Below, in pieces: positions 1-12,640 of a stretch of DNA of 64,000 bases (its first letter is position 1; each line of letters begins with the position of its first letter). The stretch comes from Paulownia fortunei. Taxonomy: Eukaryota; Streptophyta; Magnoliopsida; Lamiales; Paulowniaceae. The stretch lies in assembly GCA_019321725.1 (NCBI GenBank), contig CM033108.1, positions 6,342,060-6,406,059 on the forward strand, written 5' to 3'. The position numbers were made by a program, and so were the translations under genes. The notes beneath the pieces are model-generated. The model was not told the origin of the DNA, searched no databases, and saw only the letters and a program-made list of their open reading frames with translations.

Positions 1-68
1 GTAACTGAACCTGACATATTAGACCTATTAGACTTATTTTATTATTTTTAAAATATTAAAAAATATAT

Positions 69-154
69 TTTAAAAAACAATATACTACAATTTTCTAAAA
101 ATATACATATATTTAAAAAATAATATACTACAATTTTCTAAAAATATACATATA
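69..154. repeat. 43-bp tandem duplication in AT-rich DNA
   Basis: Two nearly identical 43-bp units (69-111 and 112-154) lie head to tail, each containing the core atactacaattttctaaaa. They differ at about one base. This is the downstream side of the epoxide hydrolase gene on the minus strand; nothing coding is seen in 1-340. Confidence 0.8.
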
Positions 155-189
155 TTAAAAAATATCAAATATATATATAAATCTTAAAA

Positions 190-335
190 AATAAAGAAAA
201 TTAAATGGGGCTAGTTCGAAATGGGAAGTTTTAAAAATAAAAATGTGAAACTCATCTCAAACTCATTTATAATAGTAAAAACCCGCTCACTCTAAGTGAA
301 TCGAATCTTGGCCTGATTTGGGAATCCATATCTAT
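190..335. repeat. Dispersed noncoding repeat, copy also near 36.8-37.0 kb
   Basis: The stretch starting attaaatggggctagttcg, followed by 'actcat' and 'aaaac' blocks, resembles 36855-36995 (attaaatggggttggtttgg and following bases). Both copies lie downstream of a poly-A/T-rich tract of the same type. The family is unknown; it looks like an old noncoding transposon remnant. Confidence 0.45.
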
Positions 336-494
336 TTTCATCCCTAATTATTAATCCCCAAATTAGTTTGTAATTTCTTATTCAGCGCATCCAAAGCGCA
401 ATAAAACAACAAATTAGCATTAAAAGAAGAACAAAAGGGCAAAGTTTCCAACAGCCCCACATGAAGACCCAATTCTGAACACACAAATTTTAGT

Positions 495-3400
495 TCAAAA
501 TTTCTTAATAAAATCATGAATAGAAGCATTAATCTCCTGAGCTCTCTCTTGATTGATGAAGTGTCCAGTATTTTCCATCACAATGCATTCCTCCAATAGT
601 GGAACATCATTCTTGAAGCCACCTCCATGCACATATTCCTTCACTCCTGGGGTAGTGTACACCATGTCAACATCCCCAACTATAAACTTCACTGGAACTC
701 TCACTTTTGCTCCTGTCCATGCTGCTGTCAGCTCCCAATTCCTACATCAGTCAACAAGCAAAATAAAAAAAAAATTATGTGTGTTCTTTTGTTCAAAACT
801 AGAGCAGAAGGGTTTCATCGTACAAATCAAGTGCGCGGTAATAGTTCAGTCCTCCCGTGAAGCCCTTTTGGTTGTATTTTTTAGCATAATATTTGAGGTC
901 TTCTTCAGTAAACCATGGGGGCAATTTGATTTCATGGGTATCGGATCCGAACGGGTTTTCTTTGGGTAAGCGGGGCGGACCTGGTGTACGGTCTGTCAGG
1001 ATTTTCTTGATCACTGCTTCAGCTCCACATTCTGCCATTTCTGATTCTATTTTTCCAGGTTCCTGGTTAACAGAGTATGTAAGACGAACATTTGAAACAT
1101 ATTCATGTGGGAGAAATAGAAATATCCCGTTGCATAAAAATAATCCCTAAACAAGTCGACACCTGTAATTATTATTTTTATGTAGGTATTATCCATCCCA
1201 ATCTTTATATGGGTCATGACTCAAAATATCAGTCATTTATCCTTAAGACAAAAGAAGCTCCATATCGCTATGGAGAAGTGACACGTTCCCCATGTGATAC
1301 TATATACGATAAGTCAATTATAGAGTGACCCAAGCACGTGATACTATATATTAATATTTTTATAATTAAATTGATGATAAAATTAATTTTATTAAAATTA
1401 ATAATTCAATCGGTCGGATCGGTTCAACGACGATCGGATCGATTTAATTAAAATTAATTATATTTTTTTATTTTTTTATATAAAAAAATAATATAATAGA
1501 TTAATTGTTATGTAATATATTTTAAATATAAAAATAAATAAATAGTTACATAAAAACATAAATAATCACATAAATATAACAAAATACAAAATTCAAATAA
1601 TCACATAAATATAATAAAATATTAAATTTAAATTTTTATAAAAATTTAAAATAAAAAATAAAAAAAAAAACCATGAAAACTGGTCAAAAATGGTTTTGGC
1701 CGGTTTTGACCGATTTGATTTTTGAGCAAAATCGAAACGGACCGACATTTAATTTTCAATTGAACCGATTAACTACCCGCTTCGATTCGCTCTTGAAAAC
1801 ATTACTATATATGATAAGTCAATTATAGGTACTCCCTTCTTTAAAATATTAGGTAAGTGTAAGTATTTTTACTCCTTTTCATTTCGATTTGGTCTCAGCG
1901 ATATCCTAAAATTTGAAATTGGCTTAATCATTAAAGAATTTTTCGGCTATGTTAAACGGGTACTCCATTATTATACCCCCAGAACCTCGTATTAGTAAAA
2001 ACCTTGGTTCCTTGCTTTACTCCTCTTTAATTCCCCACCAAGCAACTAGTATTTGCAAAGCACAAAACGAGAATAAGCAAATACCAACTGATATTGATCT
2101 CACAACAGCCAACTTAGTAAAAATTAAGATGTTTGCATAAAATAAATATTAAACATGAATAGTCCAGGAGCAATGTTTATGTCTTGAATATGTATGTCAC
2201 CTACAAGGAATCAAAAATAGGACATATCATATGGTGTGCAAAAAGATTGTATTGTCCATGTCTCAAAGTCATGACCTTTTTTTTTTTTTTTTTTTTTTTT
2301 TACATTTAAAATAAAATTTTATTTATAAATTATATTTTATTATTTAAATTAATAACGCGACATCATTTATTCTCATCAATTTTTTTTAGATCATTTTTTA
2401 ATTTTTAATTTTTGTTTAAAACTTTATCTTAGGTCGAACGGGAGCTATAATATTCAAAAAGGACCAATCAAAAGAGAATTTATTCATATGGGGCCGCGGC
2501 TGGTGTAGGTCTCGTGATTCATTTATGTCGCAACTCCAACATTAGGAGAAAAAATAATGACAGAGACAACACTGCAATATGATCATAAATATTTTTGCCA
2601 GCTGTACCAATGAATGAATAGTTAGATCCACCTCCCTTACTGTCCAATGCAATCTTTGAATTGAAAGCAATATTGAATCTTCAATGAACTTGTTGAGATT
2701 TGGGCCTACTAATTTATGTGTTTCATTCCTCCCAAAAGAAAAAGCTCATTACAAAGTCTTTAAAGATTAATACTCCATCTGAAAAATTAAAAGGGTCTAA
2801 TTCCAATTGGTATAAAATTTTAAATGGAAATTGAAAATGTAAAAAGTTTATATATTTCACAATAGCTCTCAAAAATAACGTTTGATCACATTAAGAGAGA
2901 TAATAATTTAAAAAAAACAAGATTTTAAAAATTTAATATTTGTTTTGAAACGTTCAAAAAGAAAAAACTATAGTATAAATTTAGGACATATGAAGCATTT
3001 GTTGAGTCATTTAACATCAATGAATAAATATTTGAAAATTTTACTAAATTGTTCATTATGCACTTAAAAAGAATAGTACTATCAAACTTTTCAACTAGTA
3101 ATTACAAGTTCTAATTCGACATTTTCGTATTGCACTTAGCAAAATTGTTAAAACTGCAAGTCCTTAGTCAACCTATACAATCTTTTAGACAAGGCATCAA
3201 AATTATTGTCATTACAAATACTAAGCACTACATAACTATCATCCTATGTGAGTTTTATAACTGCTGTCTACAAATTATTGTCAGAAATTGAAATAAAAGA
3301 CTTTGAGATGTCCTTTGAAAGCTACATTTCTTCTCACTTTAGATTTTCTATTTTAAATTTAGTGTTGCATCTTATGTTACTGTTTATAAATATACGAGAA

Positions 3401-4109
3401 ATGTATATATAAAAGTATTTTTTTATTTATATTTGAAATAAATCATATATAATACGAGATAAAACACTAAATTAAAATATTAAGTTTTTCCGAGGATAGA
3501 GCTCTTGTTCACAGCAGTCTTTCTAAATTTGAGAGCACATGTTTGTGTATATAACTCCTGCATAATAGGATGTACTCTTATATTCCATAGAATTTCCCTG
3601 TATGTGTAGGTGGGGGTGGGGTGGTGGAGCGGAGTAGGAACCTGGAATCTGCACATATAGTATTCTTCTCCAAAGAAAGTTCGCATGCCCTCAACAGGTT
3701 TCATCTTAGGATGCCTCGGACGAAACGGAACCGTCAACGCCACGAACGCCTTCACCAAATCCGGCCGAAACAAACAAAGGTACCAAGCAATCATAGCGCC
3801 CCAATCATGCGCCACCAAGAAAACCTGATCTCCGCCGCCGAGGGAGTCTATCAGCGCCACTAGGTCACCCACTACGTGGAGGCACGAATAGCTGGAAGCG
3901 TCGGCCGGTGCATCCGTATCACCGTAGCCACGGAGGTCCGGCGCCACAGCCCGGTACCCGAGGGCGGCGAACGCCACTATTTGGTGGCGCCAAGTGTACC
4001 ACAGTTCAGGAAAGCCGTGAAAGAAAAGCACAACAGGGCCTTGGCCTTTCTCTGCTACGTGCATGTTTATGCCATTAACACTCACAGTTCTGTGCTCAAT
4101 GCCCTCCAT
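495..4109 (-). CDS. Soluble epoxide hydrolase (alpha/beta-hydrolase fold), three exons
   Basis: Exons on the minus strand are 4109-3642, 1062-824 and 741-495. Introns begin GT and end AG, phases agree (468+239+247 nt), and the product is 317 residues, the usual plant length. It should hydrolyse epoxides to vicinal diols, typically epoxy fatty acids, in the cytosol; no signal peptide or membrane segment is seen. Visible motifs: oxyanion-hole HGFP at 31-34, nucleophile Asp102 in HDWGA, lid Tyr151 (end of exon 1) and Tyr230/231 (YYRAL), acid Asp261 in GDVD, and base His296 in GHF. The C terminus IHDFIKKF is typical of the plant family. The start is the first ATG after a pyrimidine-rich leader and leaves the normal short N terminus before the HGFP strand. 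The gene looks intact. Substrate preference cannot be read from the sequence. Confidence 0.93.
1291..1350. repeat. 44-bp tandem duplication interrupted by an insertion
   Basis: The motif gtgatactatata starts unit 1 near 1291 and unit 2 near 1335, a spacing of 44 bp. The end of unit 2 (tgataagtcaattatagg) is found only after the insertion, at about 1812. So the duplication came before the insertion. Confidence 0.65.
1351..1802. mobile_element. Small non-autonomous DNA-transposon-like insertion
   Basis: The 452-bp segment is flanked by the direct repeat TACTATATA at 1342-1350 and 1803-1811, which also interrupts one unit of a local duplication. It is rich in 'cggtcggatcggtt' and 'ggccggttttgaccg' type sequence and has no coding potential. 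An 8-9 bp target duplication would fit hAT or Mutator-type elements; terminal inverted repeats are not clear, so the superfamily is open. Confidence 0.6.
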
Positions 4110-4264
4110 CTCTCTCTTTCTCTCTCACACACAAAAACAGTGTTGTCAAAATGGTGCTAGGCTTTTTGTTTTTTGTTTTTTTTTTTTTTTTTTTTCCAGT
4201 GTTATATCAATTGAACTTGGCTTGGGGTTTCGAGAACTGTGGAATGTGAGTGGAAAGTGTGGAC

Positions 4265-4272
4265 TATTTATA
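4265..4272 (-). promoter_or_regulatory. TATA box of the epoxide hydrolase gene
   Basis: TATAAATA on the minus strand lies about 155 bp upstream of the ATG at 4109, which would give a 5' leader of roughly 120 nt. The leader holds an A-rich run and a GA-rich (minus strand) stretch just before the ATG. The position is typical, but no transcript evidence is available. Confidence 0.6.
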
Positions 4273-4273
4273 G

Positions 4274-7210
4274 CGATTCTATATTCAACAAAACGCTTTC
4301 ACTTTTTTGACATTTCTTCTTTACCGTAATTAATCCGCTTAAAATAATTTTATTAAATCAATTTTTTTCAAATTGAATTTTTTTTGAAGAAAATGGCTCG
4401 AAATTTCTATTTGAATTTGGTATTTTATTATTCCATATAACTAATCTATGCCACATATATAAAATTGATATGATATAGATCCAAACTCTCAAAGTTAGCT
4501 CCTTGCGAGCTAGGGATGGCACCGGTGGGTTTGTGACGAGTTTGGTTAAATTTGAGATCCGTCCCGTCTCGCTCTGCCCCGTTCCGTCTCGAAAACTCGA
4601 AGGTTCTAACCCAATCCGTCAACCCACTAAAAATAAAATTTGAGTTTTTTTAGCCTTATATAATTACTTTTCTTTTTTTGTATGAGTGTTGAGTTTTGAT
4701 ATTTTTGACTTGGTGTTAAAGTATATTTTTTATGTTTTTTCTTTATTCTAATTACTAATGGTGATAAAATTATTAATTTATTAGAGATAAATATAATTAA
4801 ATTATGTATTCCACCATTTTAGAATATTTTATATAATTTGTCTTCAGTTTTAATATAGTTTATTCATAATGCATTTTATAATGAGCCATATATAAGTCGA
4901 ATATAATATTTTTGAATTGAAACTAAAGTTTGAAATATTTTTTGAATTAATCTAATAACGTTGCAACGGGAATAGTTACTCAATTAAAAAATCAATAATG
5001 TTAAACTAATTAGTAATTATAAAATATATTTTATATTAAATAATAATAATAATAATATAGGGTGGGTTTACTAAAACTCGTTATCCACCCCGAACCCGCC
5101 CAGGTTTATAAAATGAAAACTCGTACCCACCCCAAGACCCATTTAACTGGGTTTGAACCCACCCCGAACGATACGAGTTTATTATGGATTGAGCTTTGAA
5201 TCGCCTTATTGATATTCCTATTTCGAACTGTCAACTCATAGGTGAGCTTCTATTTATGACACACACAAATTGTTAGGACGTTGACACTTTAGTCAGAACC
5301 ATAATAAGTAATTATAAGTCGAGAACTAAAAGTTATAAATGTTCAACATAAATGACTTACCTCCAAATGAAGGGATGCAGGCATATTTATACTTATTTGA
5401 AAGATGATTAAGTTCTAGTATTTAGTAGGATGTAGGCATTGATAGAGCATTTTAAGCCCGGGACTTGAGCTTTTTGAATTCAAATAATTGGGTACATAAA
5501 AAATATTCCTTTAATAGAAATATGAATGTGGATGACATAAACTTAACATATAACATTTGAAATACAAATTAAATTTGACAATTTAAATGAAAATTGAATA
5601 AAAAATAATTAGTGATATATAATTTTTATTTTATTTTTTAACAAGACTGCCAACTTAGGGAAGAGTACTGAATTAGAGTGATTAAAAGACAGACCTGCTG
5701 CCAGCATGGTTACGGTAGTAAATGAGACGGATGAGGGATGGAAGTGTCAATTATGTATATATTTTATTTTTGTCAGGTGGCAACTACTAACAACTCAATA
5801 ATGAATGCTTCTTCTTCTTCTTCATAATATGAAAATAAAATTAATTTGCCATCAGTAAAGAAGAAAGCATAGATTTGTTTGCAAGCATGCCCACCTCTTG
5901 GATTATCACTATCACGTTCTCATGCCACCCACCCACCCACCATTATTTGACTTTTGAGAGTGTGTCCTTTGAACTCAGAAGTTAGTGTCCCAATGGGGGC
6001 CTTCTTGGATGTCTACTAGATTTGGCAAGTCTTAACTCTTGTGACATTCACACAGGGCTAGTTTTGTTTAATGGATGGGATTAAAGTGTTTAATAAAATG
6101 TGGCACTAGTAGTTTAGTGTAGTTATTATTTAATGGCAAACTGTAATATTCACCCCTTTAAAAAATGGCACTTTTAGCAGTAAACTTCCTTTAAAACAAG
6201 AAAAAGTACTTCGTCATTTAAAATAGTTTTTGTTGAAGTATTTTGCTCTGGTCAATTTTCCTACAATTTTCTGGCAAGATTTTGTAGCGCTTCATCTCCT
6301 TAAATTGTTTGAATTTGAGCATTTTGCCCCTTAATGAATTTTTCATCAAGCACTTTACCCACTAAAATTAATTTATCAAAACACGTAACTTTTTAAAATT
6401 ATTTTTGTGGTAGAATTTTACCTTCCAAACATTTTTTCTTGTAATCTTTTCATTTCATTATCATTTTGTAGATGATATTTGTGGTAGCATTTTACCTTCC
6501 AAACATTTTTTTGTGGTAGTCGGCCATAGATAATTATAGGAGTTCAGTTGAGATGAGTTTGATTACAATGTTTCAAATCCAAATTAATTATCCATACATG
6601 ATTTAATCATTATTTGACTGATAACCAATATTTTTTTCTTTTTTGTTTTCGGTTTTTGACAAGTCATCCAATATCGACAAAATAGTTGGAGACACTATCG
6701 ACCGTTTAATTTTAAGTTGAATTACATAGAAAAGGGTTCTTATAACACTACAAGATGCAACTAAGGGACTATATGAGTTTGAGAAGAATCCAACCAAATA
6801 ACATTCGCTTCAAGTATATCTCCTCAAGGTCGCAAAAAACTAAATTTCTCTATATTTTTTATTTTAAATTTTTTTATCATTTCCTAAAAAAAAATAAAAA
6901 ATGGTTTTCCACTGGATTTTCTAGTGTTAGTTTTCTATATGAATCACTAGGGTGCAATTGATGGGCACATCATTCCCAAAAAATGTGTTTTAGAATATTT
7001 TTTTTCATACAAGTCATTGCTGCTTTGGGTTTTGAAAGAATTTTTGTGGAAATCCATTTTCCTCCTACCTCTGGAAAAAAAAATGGTTAGGTTTCAAGTT
7101 TTTTCCTAAAAAACATTTCATTCTCAAAGATTTTACATTATATACAAATATATGTAAATATTAGTATATACACATGTAAATCATTATACATATGAATATA
7201 TATGTGTTTA
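4274..7210. other. AT-rich intergenic spacer
   Basis: No gene is recognised on either strand. The stretch holds degenerate dispersed repeats (see 4510-5220), A/T homopolymer runs and a CTT run near 5811-5822. Short open frames are AT-rich low-complexity translations with no family resemblance. Confidence 0.6.
4510..5220. repeat. Degenerate dispersed repeat with 'gggtttgaaccc' blocks
   Basis: The segment opens with agggatggcaccggtgggtt and closes with a GC-richer block (accccgaacccgcccag ... gggtttgaacccaccccgaa) before ttgatattccta. Similar blocks occur at about 42820-42960 and 43315-43460. The pattern resembles short non-autonomous DNA elements common in plant spacers, but no clean ends or target duplication were found. 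Confidence 0.35.
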
Positions 7211-7604
7211 TATATTAATGGGTATAATTTAATTAAATTTATAAATATTAAATTATAGCCAACAGAATGTTAACGGGCCCACTAGGCCCAAGATAAGGAA
7301 AGGGTGCATATGACCCAAATTTCATAATAATACTTATAAAGACCATCTCCACATATGGGACGAAAAATCCTACTTTTGTATTGGACATTTATAACTTTCA
7401 GTCTTTTATCAATCTTTTATTGATTATTTTCGCTCTATTACTGATTTGAGTGTCGAAGGGTTATCCCCAAGACAATCCCGGGGATCTCTAACTATTTGTT
7501 TGTATTGCAGACAAGAATCCCTATTGCGATCATTCCCAGAAGAGAAAGAACCACAAGGAGTCGATTCACAAAAATTCAAAGAGGTCCAAAGTTAGACCAC
7601 ATCA
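7211..7604 (+). repeat. 5' LTR fragment of the decayed element
   Basis: It aligns with 13205-13610 over most of its length and ends ...accacatca, three bases before the primer-binding-like site. The left end is cut inside the LTR, where similarity stops in an AT repeat near 7211. Confidence 0.55.
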
Positions 7605-7607
7605 TTT

Positions 7608-7623
7608 TGGTGCCATCTGTGGG
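7608..7623 (+). other. Primer-binding-site-like sequence
   Basis: TGGTGCCATCTGTGGG follows the LTR end after a short spacer. It has the TGG-ending form expected of a site complementary to a tRNA 3' end, and is similar to sites in plant Tat-type gypsy elements. The tRNA was not identified. Confidence 0.5.
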
Positions 7624-8116
7624 AACTCCCTGCCTCAACGTTGAGAATGTTAACCAAATTTAAAGTTAGAGAAGCCAACGCCGAAGGTATCCCTCAAGAC
7701 AAAATAGTTAATAGAAGCAAAGTAGACCAACTATCACATGAGCTTCCACCTCAATATTATTAAGAGTTTTCAAGAGCTTTCGTCACAACAATCTCAAAAG
7801 TTTCAGGCCTAGTAGAATCATGCACCCCTCGAGCAAGGAGCCTAGTAAGAGAAACCTCACACCTTAAGAAAAATGTTTAAACAAAGTTTCTCCCCACAGG
7901 AAGACATATACACACAAAAAGTTAGGAAGTAGGAAAAAGTTAGCAAGAAGAATAGAAATCCAAACAACTTGCCTTAAACTCCCCTCTTAAGGAAAATCCT
8001 AGCAATAACTTAATAGATCAGCAGCTGTAAAAGACTCGTCTATCAACATGATCTATCATCTCCATGATAGAAGTGTTAGTTGAGTGACAAGTATTGTAGA
8101 GCACCTAAGAGGATCC

Positions 8117-8121
8117 CTTAG
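8117..8121. repeat. Target-site duplication CTTAG, left copy
   Basis: CTTAG lies immediately before the solo LTR and is repeated at 11002-11006 immediately after it. A 5-bp duplication is normal for gypsy integration. Confidence 0.85.
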
Positions 8122-11001
8122 TGTAACACCCCCCAACACTGAATATAGATATTAATATAACAATAATTTTGACTAGGTAACACATGTGTGTGCATGTGTA
8201 TGCATGTGTGTGTATATATATATATATATTTACTTTTGTCAAATGTAGAACTTTGAGAAACAGTAAAGTAATTTCTCCCATATAACCCTATATATAGAAA
8301 AATCACTGTTTATATATAGTCAGCAATTTACATAATAATAATGAATGTAAAAATTAGAATATGCCCACAACACAACCTAACAGGTCGTCATCCATATACA
8401 CTAATCCTCAAAACCTGTAGGAACCCCAATAGCTTGCCCAATAAGTCCATGGTATCAAGTATCACCAGACTCACTTACAATACATAAACTATATGAGCTA
8501 ATGATCAACAAGTAAAGATTATGCATGTCAAAGAATAATCCACAATATCAAGTCATGCATCTCAAAATGCTACGCCCACAATGCAATTCCATGCATGAAA
8601 ATATTTCTCTCAAAATCATTTCTTTCTTGGGCCCCTGACCAATGCTACTATCCCGTACACCGGAAAAGAGCTCTGCACATCGCCATAATCCAATAACCAA
8701 TAATCATAAAAGTATGCAAATCCATGCACACTCGTACTCATACAAATTCATGCACGCGAACCTGCAAATTCATGCATACAATCATGCAAATTCATGCATG
8801 CTTCGGTGCACTAGTAGTAGTCAGTAAACATTTTTCTTCCTTAGAATCATGTCGTGCAATGCAAGATTTATCACAATGCTTGTATATGATGCATGCACGT
8901 GTCAATGCCCATATATGTATACTCAATGGACATGAATGACAGTAATGCATGCCCTCTGCTACGCACATATGATCTATGGTATTATATATAAATCACACAT
9001 TTACTATGTTTATGCATTGTAGTTGCAAATAAATCTTTACTTACCTTTGATCGGTTGTGTGTTACTTCTAGGTTTCTTAAGTATTACTCCCCAACCCTAG
9101 ATGTGAAACAATCTGTAAAAATATAAGATATCAATCAAATGTGAAACAATCTGTAAAAATATAATATATCAATCACCATCCTCAATTAACAAGTTTATTA
9201 TACCTAATGTAGTATAAAGATCTTGAATCTCAATTTAACTAAACAACCTTACCATTTAGAAACTATAACCGAATACAACCTTTTACGTACCTTTGTTCCA
9301 CATATTAAATGTATACTAACCTCACTTAATTGATGTATTATAACTCTTAAAATATTTCCCTAAATGTTAGGGATCAAATGCACCACATCTATGCTAGAAC
9401 ATGTTAATGAACCAAATGGGACAGATTTTCCACTTCATATTTTTTTGCTGTCATATTAATTTGCATGATGATTTTGACACCTTTAGACATATTCATTCAC
9501 TCCCCAATTTTTATCACACTTAGATAACATAAAAAAATGTAACCATGTCATAGAAAACTAAAAATCACGGATATAGCTTCCCAAGTTCAGCTCCCTTTAC
9601 AGCATACTGAAATAGATTTTTCATATCATGACAGTTTTGCGTACTTCATGACATTAATGGTTTTAGCACCCTTATGTATATTCAATCTCTCCAAACTTTT
9701 TATCACACTTATATAACATATACACAGAGACAACCAGGTTATATTATTGCCAAAACTAATGAATTTAGCTCCCCTAATTCAGTTTCCTTCACGGCACACC
9801 AAAACAGATTTTTGTTACTTTGGCAGTTTGAGTGTTTCTCCAATATCATTCTCTATTTCAATTTTTAATCGATCAAACTTCATTCCAATACTCTTAACTC
9901 ATATATGGACATGTAAATGGTAATAATTATAGATTTTATTCAACATACCATACACTTTTGAAGCCTAAAACACAAGAAAATAGTAAGGTGACAGTTTCTA
10001 CCACAAGTATTTCCTATTAAGTGTGTGTCATCAAAAACCTTTTTTTTGTGCACCAAAGTCTAACTAAAAATTTCATAATACTTTTATAAGAGATATTGAA
10101 AGTTTAATAAACAATAAAACCATTTAGAATAATTTGAAAATCAAAGGCAAATCCGTAGATAAGTGTTACCTATGCAGATTTTGAGGTTAAACTTGATGGT
10201 AATCATTTCTCCTTTGCTTTTCTTGCTTTTATTTCAACTTGGAATCAATTTGGAGCACTTTGATACCTTAAGATGTGTGTTTGGAAGATGAAAATGACTG
10301 AAATAAGGGTCTGGCCATGGCTTAAGAGTGAAGGGTTTGAGGTGTTAGCTTGAGATGTTAGCTTAAGGTTAATGAGAAAGCATGAGGTGGCAAAGCTTGA
10401 GGTGGCATGTAATGGTATAATCTGATTTTCTCCTTATCTTGCAGCCCTAATCTTGTGTGTCTCACATTTCTTATTTGGTTGCAACCTATCTTAGTCACCA
10501 TTCATTTCCATAGGTAATTTCTATGTCCGTTCATTCGATCTCCAAACCGATTGGCATCCGATTCTTAAATGATTATCTAGTTTGCATTTCTAAAATCATA
10601 TGCACATATGAACCTTGTATTATGACACTTAAATCACATTATATCATATCCAATATCCCAAGTATATTAATCTATGGATGCATACTTTTAAAACACCTCG
10701 ATCTAATTAAATCAAATCATATAAACTTACTAGTAACACCTTTAATACTTCTAAAATTATAATATATAACCTATGAATATCAAATATATCGACCAATCTA
10801 TTCTTTTTCTTATTTAAATATAGAATTTCTTAATTAAGTTATAAGATCTTAACCACTAATATTATGTGATAGCATTAGAGGTCTAACGATTAAGAATGCT
10901 ACATAAGATGCCATGTAAATATTAATGCAAATGAGCAATAAGTAGCATGTAATGCATGAATCACATTGGCCAAGTGAATAGTATGAGGATTGGGTATTAC
11001 A
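8122..11001 (-). mobile_element. Solo gypsy LTR, same lineage as gypsy element 1
   Basis: The 2,880-bp segment begins TGTAACACCCC and ends GGGTATTACA, so it is bounded by short inverted ends TGT..ACA and by CTTAG on both sides. Read on the minus strand it starts TGTAATACCCAATCC, then TTCACTTGGCCAAT and ATTCATGCATT, like the start of the 24218 LTR. It also carries ggatgacgacctgtt (8374-8390 region), found near the end of both gypsy 1 LTRs. No internal coding region is present, so it is what remains after LTR-LTR recombination. Short open frames inside it are fortuitous. Confidence 0.85.
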
Positions 11002-11006
11002 CTTAG

Positions 11007-12640
11007 CTTAGACAGAAGACACCTTAGCAAGAGCGACTTGCAAGAGCATCCACCATCGCGGAACCAAGAGCTTGTACCCTTATATCATCATGCCCTTATA
11101 TCCTCGCTCCCCCTTGCCTCCGCATTATCGTGTCATTGTCCCCTCGCATCCTCTTATCCGTGCGCCCTTGCATTCTTGCATCATTTTGCATTTTTGCCAT
11201 CGTGCCCCTACGCCATAGCGGCATAAGGAGCTCGCACCATCAGGAACTCACACCCTCACGGCCTCAAAAGCTCACCTAATGACTTTTGAAATTAGAAGTG
11301 TTTATCCTGATAGCCTCAGGAGTTCATGCCCCATTGATTTTAGAAGCATCCATCCACATGGTCTCAAGATTCAGAAGCTTCTGCCCTAACAATTTTAATA
11401 GCTACTATCCTAACAGCACTAGGATTCTTCCCCAGCATCCGAGAGAACTAAGATGGGGCGAGAAGAGCCCGAACAGGGAGAATTATGGAAAAAAAGCTGA
11501 CAATTAAGAGAAAGCTGGCAGCTAAGTCCCTTTCCAGAGATCGAGATGTAAATACCAAGCCAAAGTGATAATCAAGAAGAAGAAAAGCATGTACTCGAAA
11601 GCAGCAACAAGTATCTTTATCCTAATGATGACGTGTGGTAGAATCTAAAGAAGTAGTGAAGTTCCATGCAGCACAACCCGCAATAATACTCAACACCAAT
11701 AGCTATTTGGTGGAATACATATCCCTCATAGTAGTTATCGTCAAAGTAGTCAACATTAACTTGGAGCGAGCATTGGGGGTGGCTACTCGGTCTCTAATAA
11801 AGTAAGACAGAAGCAAGAAAAATCACTAAGGAGAAAGATCTGTGTAAAGGTGGAAGCAGCAACAAAAAACTGCCCAAGTGTTCATCTTGTGAGAAAGCGT
11901 GCGTACCCTTAAGAACATGAAAATGTTATCATCTTAGTCATTCAAGAAAGATGAGGCACCAACTTGAAGAATATGTAAAATGAATATAACAATAGATGTA
12001 AAGACAAACGACAACTATTACAACCCCAAGAGAAAGATAAATAGGGGATTAAATCAACACCATATCATGATCGACAGACTTTACCAACAACATTAGCCAG
12101 CTCTGTATCATGTCACAAAGAATCAACACTCCGTACCTTGATTGAAGACATCAACTAACTCTATAGTACAACCAACTCCATGCCCGATCAAGGTAACTAC
12201 ACAAAGATAAAGTTCTCCATTCCCGATGGGATAAAAGATGCAATGAGTGACCTTAGGATGGCTCATGAATGCTACGCCAATACCTTGAAAATGACGAAGG
12301 AAAGTCGGCAATAAAGACAATGACGAGCAAACTAATCCAGCAAATACTATCAATTTGAAAAAAGTTGATTGTTATAACAAGGGTACAAAAATCTCTCTCT
12401 CATGAAACCAAAGAGGTAAAATTATTTATGCAATTTATTTTTATATCAATTTTCTCATGAGGGAAATAAATATATATTTACCATTCCCAGTAACCAATTA
12501 CACTGTGAAAACATCGATTGTTACATTCCGTAACAAGTTAGAAAATACTTAAATAAGAGAAGAGTAAGAGCCCTCAAAGCCATAGGCTTTGGTTGAGGTT
12601 CAAGTAGCATAGCCCCCAAAGTTGATGTGGCTCCCCTAAG
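11007..12640. other. Noncoding interior of the decayed LTR element
   Basis: No gag, protease or pol motif is recognised. About 11070-11280 is GC-richer than its surroundings and is made of fuzzy short repeats of 'gcccttgcat'/'cctcgcatcc' type. The rest is A-rich, with many stops in all frames. Confidence 0.4.

Larger units (their letters stand above)
1063..3641 (-). other. Intron 1 of the epoxide hydrolase gene (2.58 kb)
   Basis: It starts GTTCCT after codon 156 (Gln) and ends TTAACCAG. It is unusually long beside the 82-bp intron 2 (742-823). It contains a 452-bp insertion, a 44-bp duplication and a 25-bp poly-T run (about 2277-2301). No further exon is needed, because codons 156 and 157 join in frame. 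Confidence 0.85.

Noticed and set aside
69..160. Possible CRISPR-like repeat near the left edge
   Set aside because: Only two adjacent units without spacers, in plant DNA; it is a simple tandem duplication.
3480..3641. Continuation of the epoxide hydrolase exon 1 frame to a stop at 3480
   Set aside because: After the GT at 3641 the residues lose family similarity (Pro/Thr-rich), while splicing to 1062 restores it; this is intron read-through.
3621..4160. Plus-strand frames opposite exon 1 of the epoxide hydrolase
   Set aside because: They are shadows of the GC-richer coding exon on the minus strand; only the minus strand gives a known fold and catalytic residues.
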